From: Oscheius tipulae
Taxonomy: Eukaryota; Nematoda; Chromadorea; Rhabditida; Rhabditidae
Length of the DNA: 64,000 nt
Reading direction: 5' to 3'
NCBI GenBank assembly: GCA_037178975.1
Contig: JASJZH010000001.1
Span: forward strand, 4,506,001 to 4,570,000
Of the stretch, positions 38,548 through 51,700 are shown in pieces (the stretch's first letter is position 1; each line of letters starts with the position of its first letter). The translations under genes and the position numbers were made by a program. The notes under the pieces were generated by a model. The model had not been told where the DNA came from and did not search any database. It saw nothing but the letters and a program-made list of their open reading frames with translations.

Positions 38548-39231
38548 CTCTTTTTCTAGTTCGTCTAGTTTATCTGAATACGGTAAGTCGCGAACTCAGA
38601 GGGAGAAATGAAGAGAAATGATTCGATTATTCATAGATTTTGCTGATACACACGACAGATTCACGCGATCATGACTAAAATCAATATCCAGCCTCTGGAG
38701 AGAGTTTTTGGATGAAAAACAGCGGCATTATGCAGGTAAACATGAAGGAGGAATGCAAAATGAGTCGGTTTGGCTGTAAATGTGACCGAAGGCGTACTAG
38801 AAGGCAGACAGGCGAGAGTGAGAGAGAACGGTCAGCTCAGAGACGCAGAGGGGCGCGCTGACCACGATTTTGCACCTCGCCCTGCAGGTTCAGGGTAAAC
38901 AGAGAGGCAAACAATGTAAACATTTCGGAACACATAATTCTAACTTCTCAAAGAGTCTTACAAGCATCATTTCAGACTTTCCGCAATTATTGAGGAGATT
39001 ATATGGAATTGGGCACAAAGGAAGAAGGCAATCATTTTGTTCGCATGCTGCTTTCAAGCAAATTAGAGCAGGCGTCCCGGCCTACGAATAAAACCTTCCG
39101 GCTGAGTATATTGGAGACACGAATGCCTTTTCAAGCAGCAGCATGCGAGCCAAGCGCTTGGATGAATAACTAATGGCAAGTGCGAAAAAGTTTACTGAAA
39201 AGACCAACAAAGAAGTAACAATAAATGAATT
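38548..39231. other. Intergenic region between C1orf43-like gene and innexin
   Basis: About 680 bases, promoter side of the C1orf43-like gene and 3' side of the innexin. Purine-rich around 38800-38850. No exon was recognised. Confidence 0.4.
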
Positions 39232-40876
39232 TCAGACGTTATCGGTATCGCCGGAAGCTAGTGTGTCGGAAGGTTCTGAAGCATCGACAGACGGACGAGT
39301 CGAAAATGTAATTCCTTTTTTGCCACAGTATTTCTTCCAAATCTGAATGAAAGATGCATTACGGGGAAGGGGACAAGAACTCACATGGGCAGCGACGTCC
39401 TGGTGTGAGGTAGCGTTAGAGGCAGAGTGTACAAAATGCAGGAGCAGCACTCCGTCCAGACCAAGGAACTGAAATGTGGAAAGTGTACAAAAAGGGAGAA
39501 AGAAACTGACATCGTCGACAAATTTGCGAGCAGCTGGCAGTATTCTCTGCTGTGACAGAGTATCGGCACTTTGGGCCTAAAAGTTTTTGAAAGATCCGAA
39601 ATAAAATCTTACCTTGAGAACAGATTTAACCAAATTGTTGCGCATCGTCTTGCTCATCCATCCAATCAAATAATTGAGAATGTTGGCCACGGTAATGACG
39701 GTCAAGAGCGAGTACCAAATGTACAGAATCAAGAAGACGATCTCGTTGATGTAGTTGATAGTTAGAAGGCATTGAAGACTATTGTCCACAGCGGTTAGCC
39801 CCTAAAACTGTTATAGGAAAGGCATCAAGCGTATTCTACCCATTGAGTAGTCTGCACTCTGCAGCGTACAACGGTTGGAAAGTAGTACGATTTGGCTGTG
39901 TTAAAGATGGTCGACAGACGATGAGTTTGATTGCCGATTTCCTCCAACTTCTGATCGTATATTTCAGGAATCATGGCTTTTTTAAGCTCCTTCACTCCCC
40001 ACATCGGGTCGGCATTGATGAGGTAGCAGACGAAGAGCAGCTGTACGACGACGTTGACCAAGAACATGATCTTGACGAAAAGGTATGAGAGACTAAAGAT
40101 GTAGGGAAGTCGCCAGAAACGGGAGAGTATGCCTTTCTGAATTGAGTTGGCTACAAGAAATATATCTTTTCAAGAGACCTTTGTGAAATTGCGATAGAAG
40201 AAATAGTAGAAGATGTACTGGGACACTTTGTCAACCTTTTCTTCCCGCTTGTCCAGAGGCGTCGAGGCTATTTCTGACGACTGATTGACCACAGTTTGAA
40301 CGTCGATATCTAAACGAACGTCTGAAGAGAACGGACAAAAAACCTACAGAAACAGTTTTGAAGAAAGAGCCATAGGAGGGAAGGAAGTGCGAAGCAGACA
40401 GTTTGAAACAAGAGGAAGATTGGTACCCACTGAAGAAGAAATATTACGAGAAAAGGAGGTAATAGCCAATAAAGTTCTCACCTGATAATAGCCAATAAAG
40501 TTCTCCTGGCTATTTTGCTCGTCGTAGTGTTCGCCATAGAAGTTGTAGGTGCCTCTGATGAAGCAGTAATTTGTTATGTATTTGGCCCATTCACCTGTTT
40601 CAAACGCCTTTACAAAAATGAATATGAACTAACTGCTATATTCTTTCGGAACAATACAATCAATTGGATTGCCGAAATAGCACTTGGCTCCAAGAACGCT
40701 GGTGAATAGAAATAGCAGAACGGCTGAAAGGTTGCACGAGCATGATGATAACATTTATATTTACCTGTATATTGAGAGTGGAGACGGTCGATTAAATCGC
40801 TAGCCACATTCTTAGACTCGTGCTCGCTCTTCTTATTGAGCCAACTGTACAAGTTTTTGACCTTGAAGTCGATCAT
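39232..40876 (-). CDS. Innexin gap-junction channel subunit
   Basis: Innexins form invertebrate gap junctions. ATG 40876 begins MIDFKVKNLYSWLNKKSEHE. Helix 1 (AVLLFLFTSVLGAKCYFG) is followed by the first extracellular loop with the two family cysteines (NPIDCIVPKE and ITNYCFIRGTYNF). The YYQWVP-type signature opens helix 2 (GYYQ then WVPIFLLFQTVCFALPSLLW). Helix 3 is around IMFLVNVVVQLLFVCYLI. The second loop has its two cysteines (FPTVVRCRVQ, NSLQCLLTIN) and then NEIVFLILYIWYSLLTVITV. The carboxy tail is Ser-rich, ending LASGDTDNV. All expected hallmarks are present, though diverged from C. elegans UNC-7/UNC-9. The intron after GYYQ starts with a copy of the preceding exon sequence. The gene diverges from the pseudo-peptidase gene at 41.1 kb. 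Confidence 0.93.
40460..40505. repeat. Direct 20-bp repeat spanning an innexin exon-intron junction
   Basis: TAATAGCCAATAAAGTTCTC occurs at 40460-40479 (intron) and again, identical, at 40486-40505 (exon). On the coding strand the exon ends GGCTATTATCAG and the intron opens GTGAGAACTTTATTGGC, so the first part of the intron repeats the last part of the exon. Confidence 0.9.
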
Positions 40877-41090
40877 TCTGAAAGCAAGAGGATTATTTTG
40901 TTTATGATGTAAGATGTAAATATTGTTTTCAAAAAACTCAAACAGAAGAATGAAGCGGCAGTGAGGAAACTCCCAGTGAGAAATAAAAGAGAAGTTTGAA
41001 ATGGCATTTTTTCGCGACTACGTCCACATTTTCGTCTTCACGCCAATAATTTTCACGATGTCTCTTTTGCATTTCCTTTCTTACCTCCAG

Positions 41091-42502
41091 ATGGACGAAT
41101 CCGAATATTCGTGTCCTGCCGAAGCCGAAGCCTATTCCCGCTTCTCTCAGGATAGCGGAACTTACTACGTGGACCGCAGCAGAAAATACAATTGGTAAAA
41201 TCACGTTTTTTTTTCAGTTTACCGAACTTCAGGAAGCGATGGTTTTGCATTTTGCTTCTGCTGCTTCTCGTTCTTCTCCTCTGCGCTGCAGCCATCTACT
41301 GCTACATTCTCTACACAAATCAGTCCGTAAAAGGTTAGAATCTGCTGAAGAGCCCTGTAAAGTTAAACTTTCAGAGGAACTGCAAACCTTGCCCGGGAGA
41401 GGTTCGAGCTTATTGATACATTCTAATGCTCATTTTCAGATGAATTGATGAATTGTAACATCAACAAGGCCAATATTACCGAGTTTACAGCATTCCTCAT
41501 CAGGTACTTGTTCTGTCCGCTCTTGCCCTACATGTCTTTCAGCCACGGAAGAACCAAGTCGTCCAGAACGTGTGAGAAATTGACCTGCTTCACCGACAAT
41601 GCTGAACGTCTTATCCATTATCAAGGACCGAATCTCGAAGGAAATTATCTCGGCCTTACGGACTTTTCGGATATGTGCTATGTCGACAGACAGGAGGTAT
41701 TACTTTCACTGTATGCTTGCTCATGTGCCTTGTTTCAGTATCTATCTGGAAAAATGAGAGTTCATGACTCGGACGTGACCTTCAAGACACACGAATTCAA
41801 GTCGGCTTATAATTTCACAGAGGAGATTCCGCAAATTATCTACAACGGTTTGAATCTTTTTTGGTTGGTTATAATGTGCAATGACAGATTCACTCGGCCT
41901 TGTCGATAATGTCAAAACGGGTCTTCTCCAGTGGTACTATCATGGCAAGAATTTGGTGAAGGACACGTCTCTTGAAGAGTTTGTCGAGGTTTGAACTTGT
42001 TCGTTGTCAAGGCAAAATTAGTTTAGAAGCGCAAGGAAATTCCTGTTCACAATCTCAAACTCGCCTCCGAACTGATTGACAACAACCAGGTTGCACAAGC
42101 CTATGTATCCACATATGGGCCTTTCGCTACCGGTATGTGGCATCTAACTGTCTGATGCATCTGATCGTGAGTCTTCAGAAGGAGAGATAAACGACGCTTT
42201 CTTCTTCATCCGCGAGAAAACTTTCCCCGACGAGCTCTGTAAGAGCGAGGACGCTGTTAAAACACATGTTACAGTCATTGTCGTCGGTTACGGTAATCAT
42301 TTTTTCTGTTTCTTTCTTACAACAGCTTTCAGAAGGTACCGATGTCCCAATATCGTGGTATGTTCAGCCGGTTGGCGAGAAGTGGAATAAGAACTCTGGA
42401 AAAGTCGTGAAGATCTCGGATGCCTGCTTCAAACACGTCTTCAAACCGATCATAGGCTACAATCATTCTAATGGCAAATATCCCTCTCTGCCCTTTTACT
42501 AA
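41091..42502 (+). CDS. Type II membrane-anchored papain-like pseudopeptidase, paralogue A
   Basis: About 340 residues from nine exons, with ATG directly behind TTACCTCCAG. A cytosolic tail with SGTYYVDRSR (about 22-31) is followed by a membrane anchor (39-61). An I29 propeptide-like segment covers about 90-142: CFTDNAERLIHYQ fits the F-x2-N-x3-I-x3-N part of the ERFNIN motif, and NYLGLTDFSDM is the usual propeptide end. The rest resembles a C1A papain domain: TGLLQWYYHGKNLVKDTSLE in place of the region after CGSCWAF, YGPFA for the GPxSV strand, then HVTVIVVGYE and SWYVQPVGEKWNKNSGK in place of HAVxVVGYG...YWxVKNSWGxxWG. The active-site Cys, His and Asn positions are occupied by other residues, so catalysis is not expected. 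Several N-glycosylation sequons are present. The family call is mine, made by eye. Confidence 0.72.
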
Positions 42503-43022
42503 TTGTTAATTGTTTCCGATACTTATACTCTCTTGTTCTTCCGCTGTTACAACGCATGCCGTCGTTTTGTTATTTTTTTCAACTGTCTCCTTCTCGATTA
42601 ATGAAGGTTACGGAAAGAAATCGGTTTGTTTTTACATATGAACTTCTCGGGCGAGACATACTTGTGGAAAACGAAACAATCTGACAAGAACAGGGAAATT
42701 AAACAACGTCATTTCCCGCCGGTTTGGTTTGCCTGCTTAACAGGTCCCGGGAGGAATAAGCCGAAAATAAATCTGGAGAATCGCGCAGTTTTCGCGCCCC
42801 AACTCGTACGGTGCCACTTTCAGTGACGTCACGAGTGCGGGAGTTCCTAAAAATCGATCAGTCTCTTTCCCCTTCTTTCGTATTTCGCCGTAAAAGTTTT
42901 GCTCGATTCATTGCGGAAATTAGAAAATATATCAGTCGAAACCTTGTAAATTCTGCTGCAAATAGCTGTAAAACTTCTTTTCATCCAGCTTATTCTCATT
43001 AGGGTTTTCAGTTTGCACGTGT
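42503..43022. other. Intergenic region before the MATH-BTB gene
   Basis: 520 bases with no supported exon. GGGTTTTCAG lies 13 nt before the next ATG. Confidence 0.35.
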
Positions 43023-44555
43023 ATGGCCGAAGTGCCACAAGACGACGAAGTAGATCTAGCACAACTTCGAATGGCTAACAATTATAGCGGAGAAATAGAC
43101 GTCGGGGGAGATGCTTCGCCTTATGGAGCCTCAAGTTTGTTGACATTTTTTTTACCCACTGTCATTTTAGCTTCTGGTTTGAACCGTCGTTCTAGCAAAA
43201 TGAACAGAGATAACGAGTGCATTACTCAGATCGAACCTGTGGTTCTTCAGCAAAAGTGGACTGTTAGTTCTCGCAGAATTGTTGCTATTTGTAACTCTTT
43301 TTCAGATCTCGAGTTTTGCCGCTCTGCTGAAACTGTCGCCTCCCGGAAATTGCCTGAGAAGTGCCGTGTTCAGAGATCAAGCTCAGCCCGAAGCGTGCTG
43401 GCAGCTGTGTCTCTATCCTGGCGGAAAGCGAGAGGAAAATGTCAACCACGTCTCGTTATTCTTGAAGATGTCGGCCACTGTTCCCAACAAAGAGGTATCA
43501 GTTGCTCATTTTCCTTCGAATATTACCCTTCCAGGTGTGTGTGAAAGCCGAATATCGTTTCCATTTCTTGGATGAGGCCGATCAGCCGCGATTCAGTAAT
43601 GTGAACATCGGTGACTTTCATGCAAAGCCTCCGAAAGGAGGCCATTCCTGGGGGCTGAGGAATATTCCGAAGAGCAAGGTTGCTTCATCTTTTTGTGGCA
43701 TAACAGATCGCTTCTTAGGTCATGAACTGCATCCGAGAAGACCAGTCCCTCGTCATTCAGTGTGTCATCGAGTTGATTCCCAACGGCGACCGTGTCCAGT
43801 GCAAGAAGATTGGATCGGGACCGAATCCTGTAGCCGACATGGCCTGTGTTCCTAGATCTCACATCGTGAACGGTAATTTTGTTTCACATTTCACTTTCAA
43901 ACCATTTCTCCCAGAATTGAATCTATTGAAAACGGGCTACAATGCCGACATTGAAATTATTGCTGGAGAGGAGAAGCAGTCGATTCCTGTACACAAATTC
44001 AAGCTGGTAGCTCACTCGGACGTCTTCAAGGCCATGTTGGAGCACCAAGATATGGACGAAGCAAAGGTATTTTTGTCTTGTTACTTCAAAAAATCAATTC
44101 CAGTTCGGTAAAATAGTGATCTCGGACTTCACGGCTCGTGCGGTCGAAGCTATGATGGAGTTCATTTATGCGGGTACGATTGACAGCGAGGAGATGAGCA
44201 ACGAAGAGATGGTCGAACTGATGCAGCTTGCCGACAAATACAACCTGATGGCCCTGAAGTCGTTGAGCGAGTGCGAAATGATCGCAAAGTATGTTTTTCA
44301 AGTGGAAATCAAGGAAATTTGTTCAGAGTATGTCCGAAAAGCGTCGTGGAATGTCTGCTCTTCGCTGATCGCTTCAACGCCAGCTCCCTCTTCGAACGCT
44401 GTCTCAATCTGATGCGTTTCCACAAGACGGCGGTTCTCGAATCGGGTCCTTGGCAGGATCTGAAGAACCATTCGCCCCGTCTGGCCAATATCGTGTTGGA
44501 GCAGCTGATCAACGGCGAACAAGTAACTCCTCCCGTCAAACGCTCTCGAATTTAG
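43023..44555 (+). CDS. MATH-BTB CUL3 adaptor (SPOP / MEL-26 / BATH-42 type)
   Basis: MATH-BTB proteins bind substrates through MATH and CUL3 through BTB. The amino end is acidic (MAEVPQDDEVDLAQLRMANN). MATH spans KWTISSFAALLKL, RSAVFRDQAQPEACWQLCLY, VSLFLKMSAT, VKAEYRFHFLD and GGHSWGLRNIPKSKV. BTB spans NADIEIIAGEEKQ, VHKFKLVAHSDVFKAMLEHQ and ARAVEAMMEFIYAGTIDSEE, followed by the 3-box/BACK-like region LADKYNLMALKSLSE and VVECLLFADRFNASSL. The carboxy end PPVKRSRI looks like a nuclear signal, as in SPOP. Wording of the MATH domain is closest to nematode BATH-42 and MEL-26 as I remember them. About eight short introns. Confidence 0.92.
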
Positions 44556-45038
44556 CCCATTTCTCTTCATATTCCTCATATACTGTGATCGTATTCTATA
44601 GGCTATTTTGTGTGTACAGTTCCTAAAATCGTATAACTCCCAGGCCGGTGCCTTCTCACACTACCCACTCTTTCAACAAAACCAGTTCATCTTTCTGTGA
44701 TTTTCGAGCGGCAGTCTGTTCTCGTTCTTTTCTTTTTTGTCTCGTAAATCTCATTTTCTCTCTCCCCTGGCCATAGATTCAGAATTCTACATCTCCATGC
44801 TTAGCTGTTTTTGTCTTCTTCTCGGAGGTTGATCCTCACGTTTGATTCCTTCCACATTTTTCTCTCCCCCTCAGACCCTAATGGCAGCTGTTGTCTATAA
44901 GGAATATGCGTCTGTTGAGTTTTTACTTCACCAATAAACTTCTTTTTGCTTGAACATCATGTATCGAGCATTGTTGCTAACAATTTCTACATACAAAGTA
45001 TTAAAAGTCAATTTTTTTTCAAACGTTTAGACTCCAAA
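44556..45038. other. Intergenic region between MATH-BTB gene and RIOK2
   Basis: 480 bases, pyrimidine-rich, with AATAAA near 44932. It ends with AAACGTTTAG, 9 nt before the RIOK2 start codon. No exon seen. Confidence 0.4.
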
Positions 45039-46946
<1,908 letters not shown>

Positions 46947-47204
46947 GTTTCTCAACTACTTTTCCACTGTTACTTGTTTTTGTTGCTCCTGGTTAAACTT
47001 GTTACGTCTTTTTATTGATAAAAGAGTTTACTGTTTTGTCCAGCTCGTTTGCACTGGAACGTTACGCGTTTTATCGCTGATTTTTGTTTCAACTGGCTCC
47101 GAGTAAACTAACAACGACCAGGCGACGAAGGCCTAAAGTCTACTGTTGTTTCTAGCAAGTGTAAATGCTATTGAATACCGTTTCAGCTGAAGCACTACCA
47201 TAGA

Positions 47205-47262
47205 CGGATTGTCCGATAGGAGAACACGAACATAATCAGCAGATAATTCCCTGGCTGGATTG
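47205..47262 (+). pseudogene. Decayed duplicate of the RIOK2 3' coding end
   Basis: AGGAGAACACGAACATAATC (47217-47236), with flanking CCGATAGG and then CAGCAGATAA...GGCTGGAT, closely matches the last codons of RIOK2 (AGGAGAACACGAACATTATC at 46902-46921, then AGCGAGTACGCCGGCTGGAT). Small insertions and substitutions destroy the frame. Only this terminal piece was recognised, which suggests a local partial duplication rather than a whole-gene copy. Confidence 0.65.
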
Positions 47263-47779
47263 GAGTGTCTGTCAATCACTTTCCGATTGTTTCTTTTCCG
47301 GATTATCAGCTTATGGCACGGTGGAATCGTCACCGGAGACCGCCATTGTTACCTCTGCGTAATTCCCAGCCTCTTCTCTTCAGGGCTTCCTGCTAAAAAT
47401 TCTGAACAAAATCCTCAGCTATTCAGTTGCCTTCATTCGTTCTTTATGGATCCAAAGTCAGACACGTTTCATGTATGTTTCCATTATTTGCGCTTTGATT
47501 CTGTTATCAAAATTCTGGTGCAAAATGTCTATCTTCTCTCTTCAGGGATTGAACAAAGAGCCTCAAACTTCTACTCTCAATCACCTTGCAGAGAACTCGA
47601 GCCAGACCACTAATCAAGTATGTGTTCTGATTGATTTATGTGCCTCTCGACCTGTACACATGTGTCACACGTGTCCTTTTTTCATTGACAACCCGCAACT
47701 AACTCGTCCCCCTGATAAGCCGTTCCGCGCCCCGTCTGCTTTTTTTGCTCCCTCTCACAGTGATTATTAGCTTTTTTAG
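47263..47779. other. Intergenic region before HPRT
   Basis: About 520 bases with AT- and pyrimidine-rich stretches and no supported exon. It ends with GCTTTTTTAG immediately before the HPRT ATG, a strong acceptor. Confidence 0.4.
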
Positions 47780-49082
47780 ATGGCCAAGGCACAAGCTGCT
47801 ATCCCCGACGATTTTGGTCAGTTTTTCTTCTTGAACGTAATAGAAGAACTGCTTATTTAGAGCTCCCAATCCAGGCCTTTGATATTCCTCGCTGTTATGA
47901 TGGAGACTTGTCGGCAGTAGTCATTCCGGAAGGACTGGTCAAGGACAGAGTCAGAAGACTGGCCAAGGGTGAGTGAATTATGGGGAACTTAAATAAACTT
48001 TTCTAGATATCCATGCCGTAATCGGAAACGAACAGCTGTCCCTCCTGTGTGTTCTCAAGGGATCCTACAAGTTTTTCACTGGACTCGTGAGTATTTTTCC
48101 AGGATTGATTAAAAAAAATCTTGATGTTCAATCTAGAAGATTTAGAGAAACAAATGTTCTGTTTCAATCATCAGTCGCAAGTCCGTACTGTCTGCTGATT
48201 TTTTCGTTTAGGCCTTTTCCAGCCGTTTTATGACTAAAAACTAGAACACAATTCATAGAGAGATCGTTAAATCGTAAGAAGTACTAGGGGAAAAGAGAGA
48301 TCCTTGTAGCGGGGAAACCCTTCGATAGCTGGTAGTGTTTCACTGGTATACTCTGTAATGTCTTCTCAAAGTTCAAAGTTTGCTGCTCCAGGAAGATTCA
48401 ATAAGAATGACTAAACTCGCTGAAACGCGGAGAAGTCTGGTCACTTTTTGTGGTTCAAAGAACAGTGAATGAAGCATGCGCTAGTTAGACAGCAGACTTT
48501 CGTGCTCTAACTCCATCTAAATCGAACTATACTAGGAAGATTACTTTTTTCTTACTAGAGCCACCAAAAACTGCCCTTTCCAGGTCGACGAGCTGTCCAA
48601 TGCCCGCTGGGACTGTCCGGAGCCGATGACCGTCGACTTTATCCGTACCAAGAGCTACGAGGACACGGAGAGTTCAGGCACGCTGAAGATCATCGGTCTC
48701 AGTAATTTGGAGGAGCTTCGTGGCAAGAATGTCCTTATTGTGGAAGATATTGTTGACTCTGGTCTGACTCTCTCCCGTCTCATTCATACTTTGACGGAGT
48801 ACGGTAAGTCAGACATCGAAAATGGATATGAGACAGTGCTCTAGGAGTCAAGAAGACGTGGACAGCCTTGTTGCTCTCGAAGAGAGTCCCTCGCAAAATT
48901 GAGGTCACTGAGGACTTTGTCGCCTTCACCATCCCGGATAAGGTGATCTTTTAGTTTCTCTCTCAGTGTAACTTCCTCAGTTCATTGTCGGCTACGGTCT
49001 CGACTACAATCAGAAGTTTCGCGACCTCAACCACATCTGTGTTATGAGTCCGTCCGGTATCGAAAAATACAAGAACAAGTGA
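47780..49082 (+). CDS. HPRT1: Hypoxanthine-guanine phosphoribosyltransferase
   Basis: Salvages hypoxanthine and guanine with PRPP to make IMP and GMP in the cytosol. The spliced protein of about 215 residues starts [12 protein letters not shown] and keeps [31 protein letters not shown], the flexible loop [15 protein letters not shown], the PRPP-binding motif [19 protein letters not shown], and the base-binding segment [20 protein letters not shown]. The catalytic Asp in VEDIVDSG is present. Intron 3 (about 48088-48582) is near 500 nt, much longer than the others. The ATG sits directly behind TTTTTTAG. An AATAAA lies about 15 nt after the stop. Confidence 0.97.
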
Positions 49083-49589
49083 TTTTTTTTTTCTAATAAA
49101 GCCGAGTTTAAAACTTTCGTCTAGGATGGTCTTTTACAAACATGCACCCCATTGTTTTCCGTACCATCTCAAGACCGAGGAGGTAGCTTTACCCCGCGGA
49201 GGGTACAGCTACCGGTCTCGGGTGTAATGTTACTTTTTTGGTGTTAAACACCCCACAAACCCTTTTGTAGAAAGCATCGGCTTTCGTATTGCCACAATAG
49301 TATGAACATTAACTGGGTGCTGCGTTTTCAGGGAAATTCGGCATTCGAACTATACGCCCGTTTTTGTAAGGCGCGTATAGTTATCTTCCAGTTTTGAATA
49401 GAAAGTTATCTAGTAATACTTCTATTTTCGCTATTTTCACGGTACCTTATATACCACGGAAAAAATGTCTCCAGAGGTTTTGAGCGCTTGTACCAACTCC
49501 AAAGCAACTACTCGCTCCCTTGGACAATGTTCGCGTGAGCACTCCTCAACCACTTGGCGGTTATTGTTCAGGTTCGGGTCACTCTCCTC
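49083..49589. other. Intergenic region between HPRT and the Ly6-like gene
   Basis: About 500 bases. It contains the HPRT polyadenylation signal and, at 49350-49380, a short hairpin with stem CTATACGC/GCGTATAG and a T-rich loop. No coding exon seen. Confidence 0.4.
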
Positions 49590-50169
49590 ATGCTATTCTT
49601 CATTCTAGCCACATCTACTGTTCTAGTTGTAGGCAAGTTTTATTCTCTAATCAGTAAGAACCTGCCCAGCATCCTCAACCAGCTGTATGCTCTGTGACAC
49701 ATTTCAAGGATACTGTGATCTGGAGGGGTCCACCTGCGTTGGGTCGCTCTGTGCCAGTCGAATAGCCACACTGGAACGTAAGTTTTTCGCAAATTCCCTA
49801 GCCAGTATCCAGTTTTTCTGTTTACTGTTAGCAAGTCTCTCTTAATTTCTGTGATATTGCCCCTAATTTCGCCTCCGGAACACTTTCAAACTTGGGATAA
49901 GGCACTGCTGTCTACTCAAATCCTATTCAGAAGGTCTTATCCGCGTCCAGAAACTCTGTGTACCGACAGACACACCTCTTGGCTGTCGATCAACCATCTT
50001 GTGGAAGGGACTTCAGGTGGGGGCCATTACGTATTCCACATCACTCCGTGAGTTTTTCCAGGGGAGAGAATGCGTCTGTGAAGGACACATGTGCAATGCT
50101 GCCACCAGCCATATGTTGGCAGTTACCTTGGGTCTGCTTACAATTTTATTGAATGTGAGTTACACATAA
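49590..50169 (+). CDS. Ly6/uPAR-like GPI-anchored secreted protein
   Basis: Three exons: 49590-49632, 49670-49777 and 49931-50169. Exon 1 encodes a signal peptide (MLFFILATSTVLVVA). The mature part has ten cysteines in a three-finger arrangement: SCMLCDTFQGYCDLEGSTC, VGSLC, KLCVPTDTPLGC, and the closing ECVCEGHMCN, where the final Cys-Asn is the hallmark of Ly6 folds. A hydrophobic tail (MLAVTLGLLTILL) fits a GPI-attachment signal. Joining exon 1 to exon 2 in frame needs a GC-AG intron (GTAG then GCAAGT at 49633). TTGTTCAG lies 19 nt before the ATG. The TAA forms part of AATAAA. Nematodes have many such proteins (for example the HOT group); I cannot name the exact member. Confidence 0.78.
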
Positions 50170-50194
50170 TAAAGATTCTTTTCGGGACCCGAGA

Positions 50195-51700
50195 TCAGGT
50201 TTGTTCTCCTTTGAGGGCCAGCAGACTTCGGATCAGTTCCTTGGCTTCTGTCTCGGCTGAGTTTGATCGCTCTTCCTCCTGCTCATCCAAGACAGTTTGT
50301 CGCTGTTTTGCCTTCAAATGTCAACTAGTTTTTCGGAATCTCTGTGACTTACAGCCATCTCCATCTCAATCTTCTTGATCTTCAGATCCAGTAGTTTTTC
50401 CGTCTTTAGAGCTACTCTCAGCTGTGCCTCAATCAATTTTTGCTGGATTTGGGAGAAGGATCTAGTCGGAAGTGACAAGAAGGTGGTTTGTTGGTCCGGG
50501 TCGGACACTGTACTGGAACTCGAGGAGAGAGCGCTTGTCTCATTCGGATCTGTCGTCGAGACTCTAGAAGAGACATGTCGTTTGTTTCAAATATTTTAGT
50601 ACCCATCATTTTCTGCCTCCACTTTGATGAGTTTCTTGGCTGGGGACTCCTCTCTGTTCAGTAGATGACTGTCCAAGACACTTTGGGCCAAGATAGACAT
50701 GGGATCGGCTTCTGGTGTCGTTCTCTTTCTCACTGAAATGGGATTCTCGGAAACTTATGCTTCTAGAAACCTATTGTTATCTTGGGAACATGACTGGAAC
50801 TGATATATCCATTTCATGTGCTGTGGGCCTACTATTTGCAATGTCTGAAGCAGATCTAACACAATTCTGAATAAGTAAAATTCACGAAACCAGCTGTTTC
50901 TGGACAGTCGCTCCAACGTGTAAACGTTAAATATTCAGCGAACAAATTTTGGCACGCTCTTTGAAATTCAAAACTCTTGAAGCTCAAAGAAGGTCGGCTT
51001 TTTCAATGCATATTTATAACATTTTCTCATCATTTTTTTCATTATTTTTACGTGATTATATGCCTATATAAATGCACTTTACTTTGGTAGATAGCTAGGA
51101 GACAAAAAAGAGGAAAATCTGCATGGCTTGAACACTTTTGCCAATCCTTGTACAAAGGAAATGTGCTGTTCCGTTCCTGATTTGCTCTCATGTTTCTATT
51201 TTTGCATATTTTACCTGGAGGGGAGTCTGTCGTTTCTTGTAACTCCTCCAACAAGGCATCCATTACGTTTCGTAGCCACGGCTCCACAAAAACCTTCTTT
51301 CTTTTCTTGTTGTCAACTGCTTTATCCTTCTAAATTGCCAATAATTATTCAGTAATTGGATGGACCTCTTTAATTATCAGCTTGTGGCCGAGCTTTCTCA
51401 CGTCAGCAATTCTCTGTTTGACCTATAATTTCGCGTAATGACCCTAGGAAATCTGGTATACCTGAGCTGAGGTTCTGTGAGCAAAGCCAAGTTTGCTCAA
51501 CTCAGAAGCAAACTGGCATGCAAATATCTCCTGAACGTTTGTTGTATATTTTGTTCGCTAGTTACCTGTGAAGTTTCTCCGTTTTTCTCGCCGACGACGA
51601 CTCGCGATTTGGCGTGATAGTGTGCCTTATTTGCCAAGTAGAGCTCGGCCAGTAGTCGGTTCTCAGGCACTAAAACGGGCTTTTCTTCGAAGGGGAGCAT
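50195..51700 (-). CDS. Myb/SANT-like DNA-binding domain protein
   Basis: Exons joined from ATG 51700 give MLPFEEKPVLVPENRLLAEL, then KSRVVVGEKNGETSQ, EIFACQFASELSKLGFAHRT, SAQVKQRIADVRKLGHKLII, a short basic run (KDKAVDNKKRKK), an acidic middle (ADPMSILAQSVLDSHLLNR, PAKKLIKVEAEND), a Ser-rich linker, and a long carboxy coiled coil (QIQQKLIEAQLRVALKTEKL, LDLKIKKIEMEMA) ending ALKGEQT. The first part has the helix pattern and the RTSAQVKQRI phrase of Myb/SANT-like (trihelix) domains found in small nematode and insect regulators. The start is uncertain. It meets the Ly6-like gene tail to tail, with 25 bases between stops. Confidence 0.65.

Noticed and set aside
41001-41090. Amino-terminal extension of pseudo-cathepsin A (frame open from 41001)
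   Set aside because: A strong acceptor TTACCTCCAG abuts the ATG at 41091, and paralogue B has no such extension. The upstream frame is likely leader or intron.
49350-49380. Hairpin CTATACGC/GCGTATAG as a terminator or RNA gene
   Set aside because: An eight-base stem with a 15-nt loop in AT-rich eukaryotic DNA is not informative on its own.
50048-50062. GTGAG...CCAG in the Ly6-like gene as an intron
   Set aside because: It would be only about 14 nt, too short to splice. Reading through keeps the frame and gives the canonical cysteine spacing.
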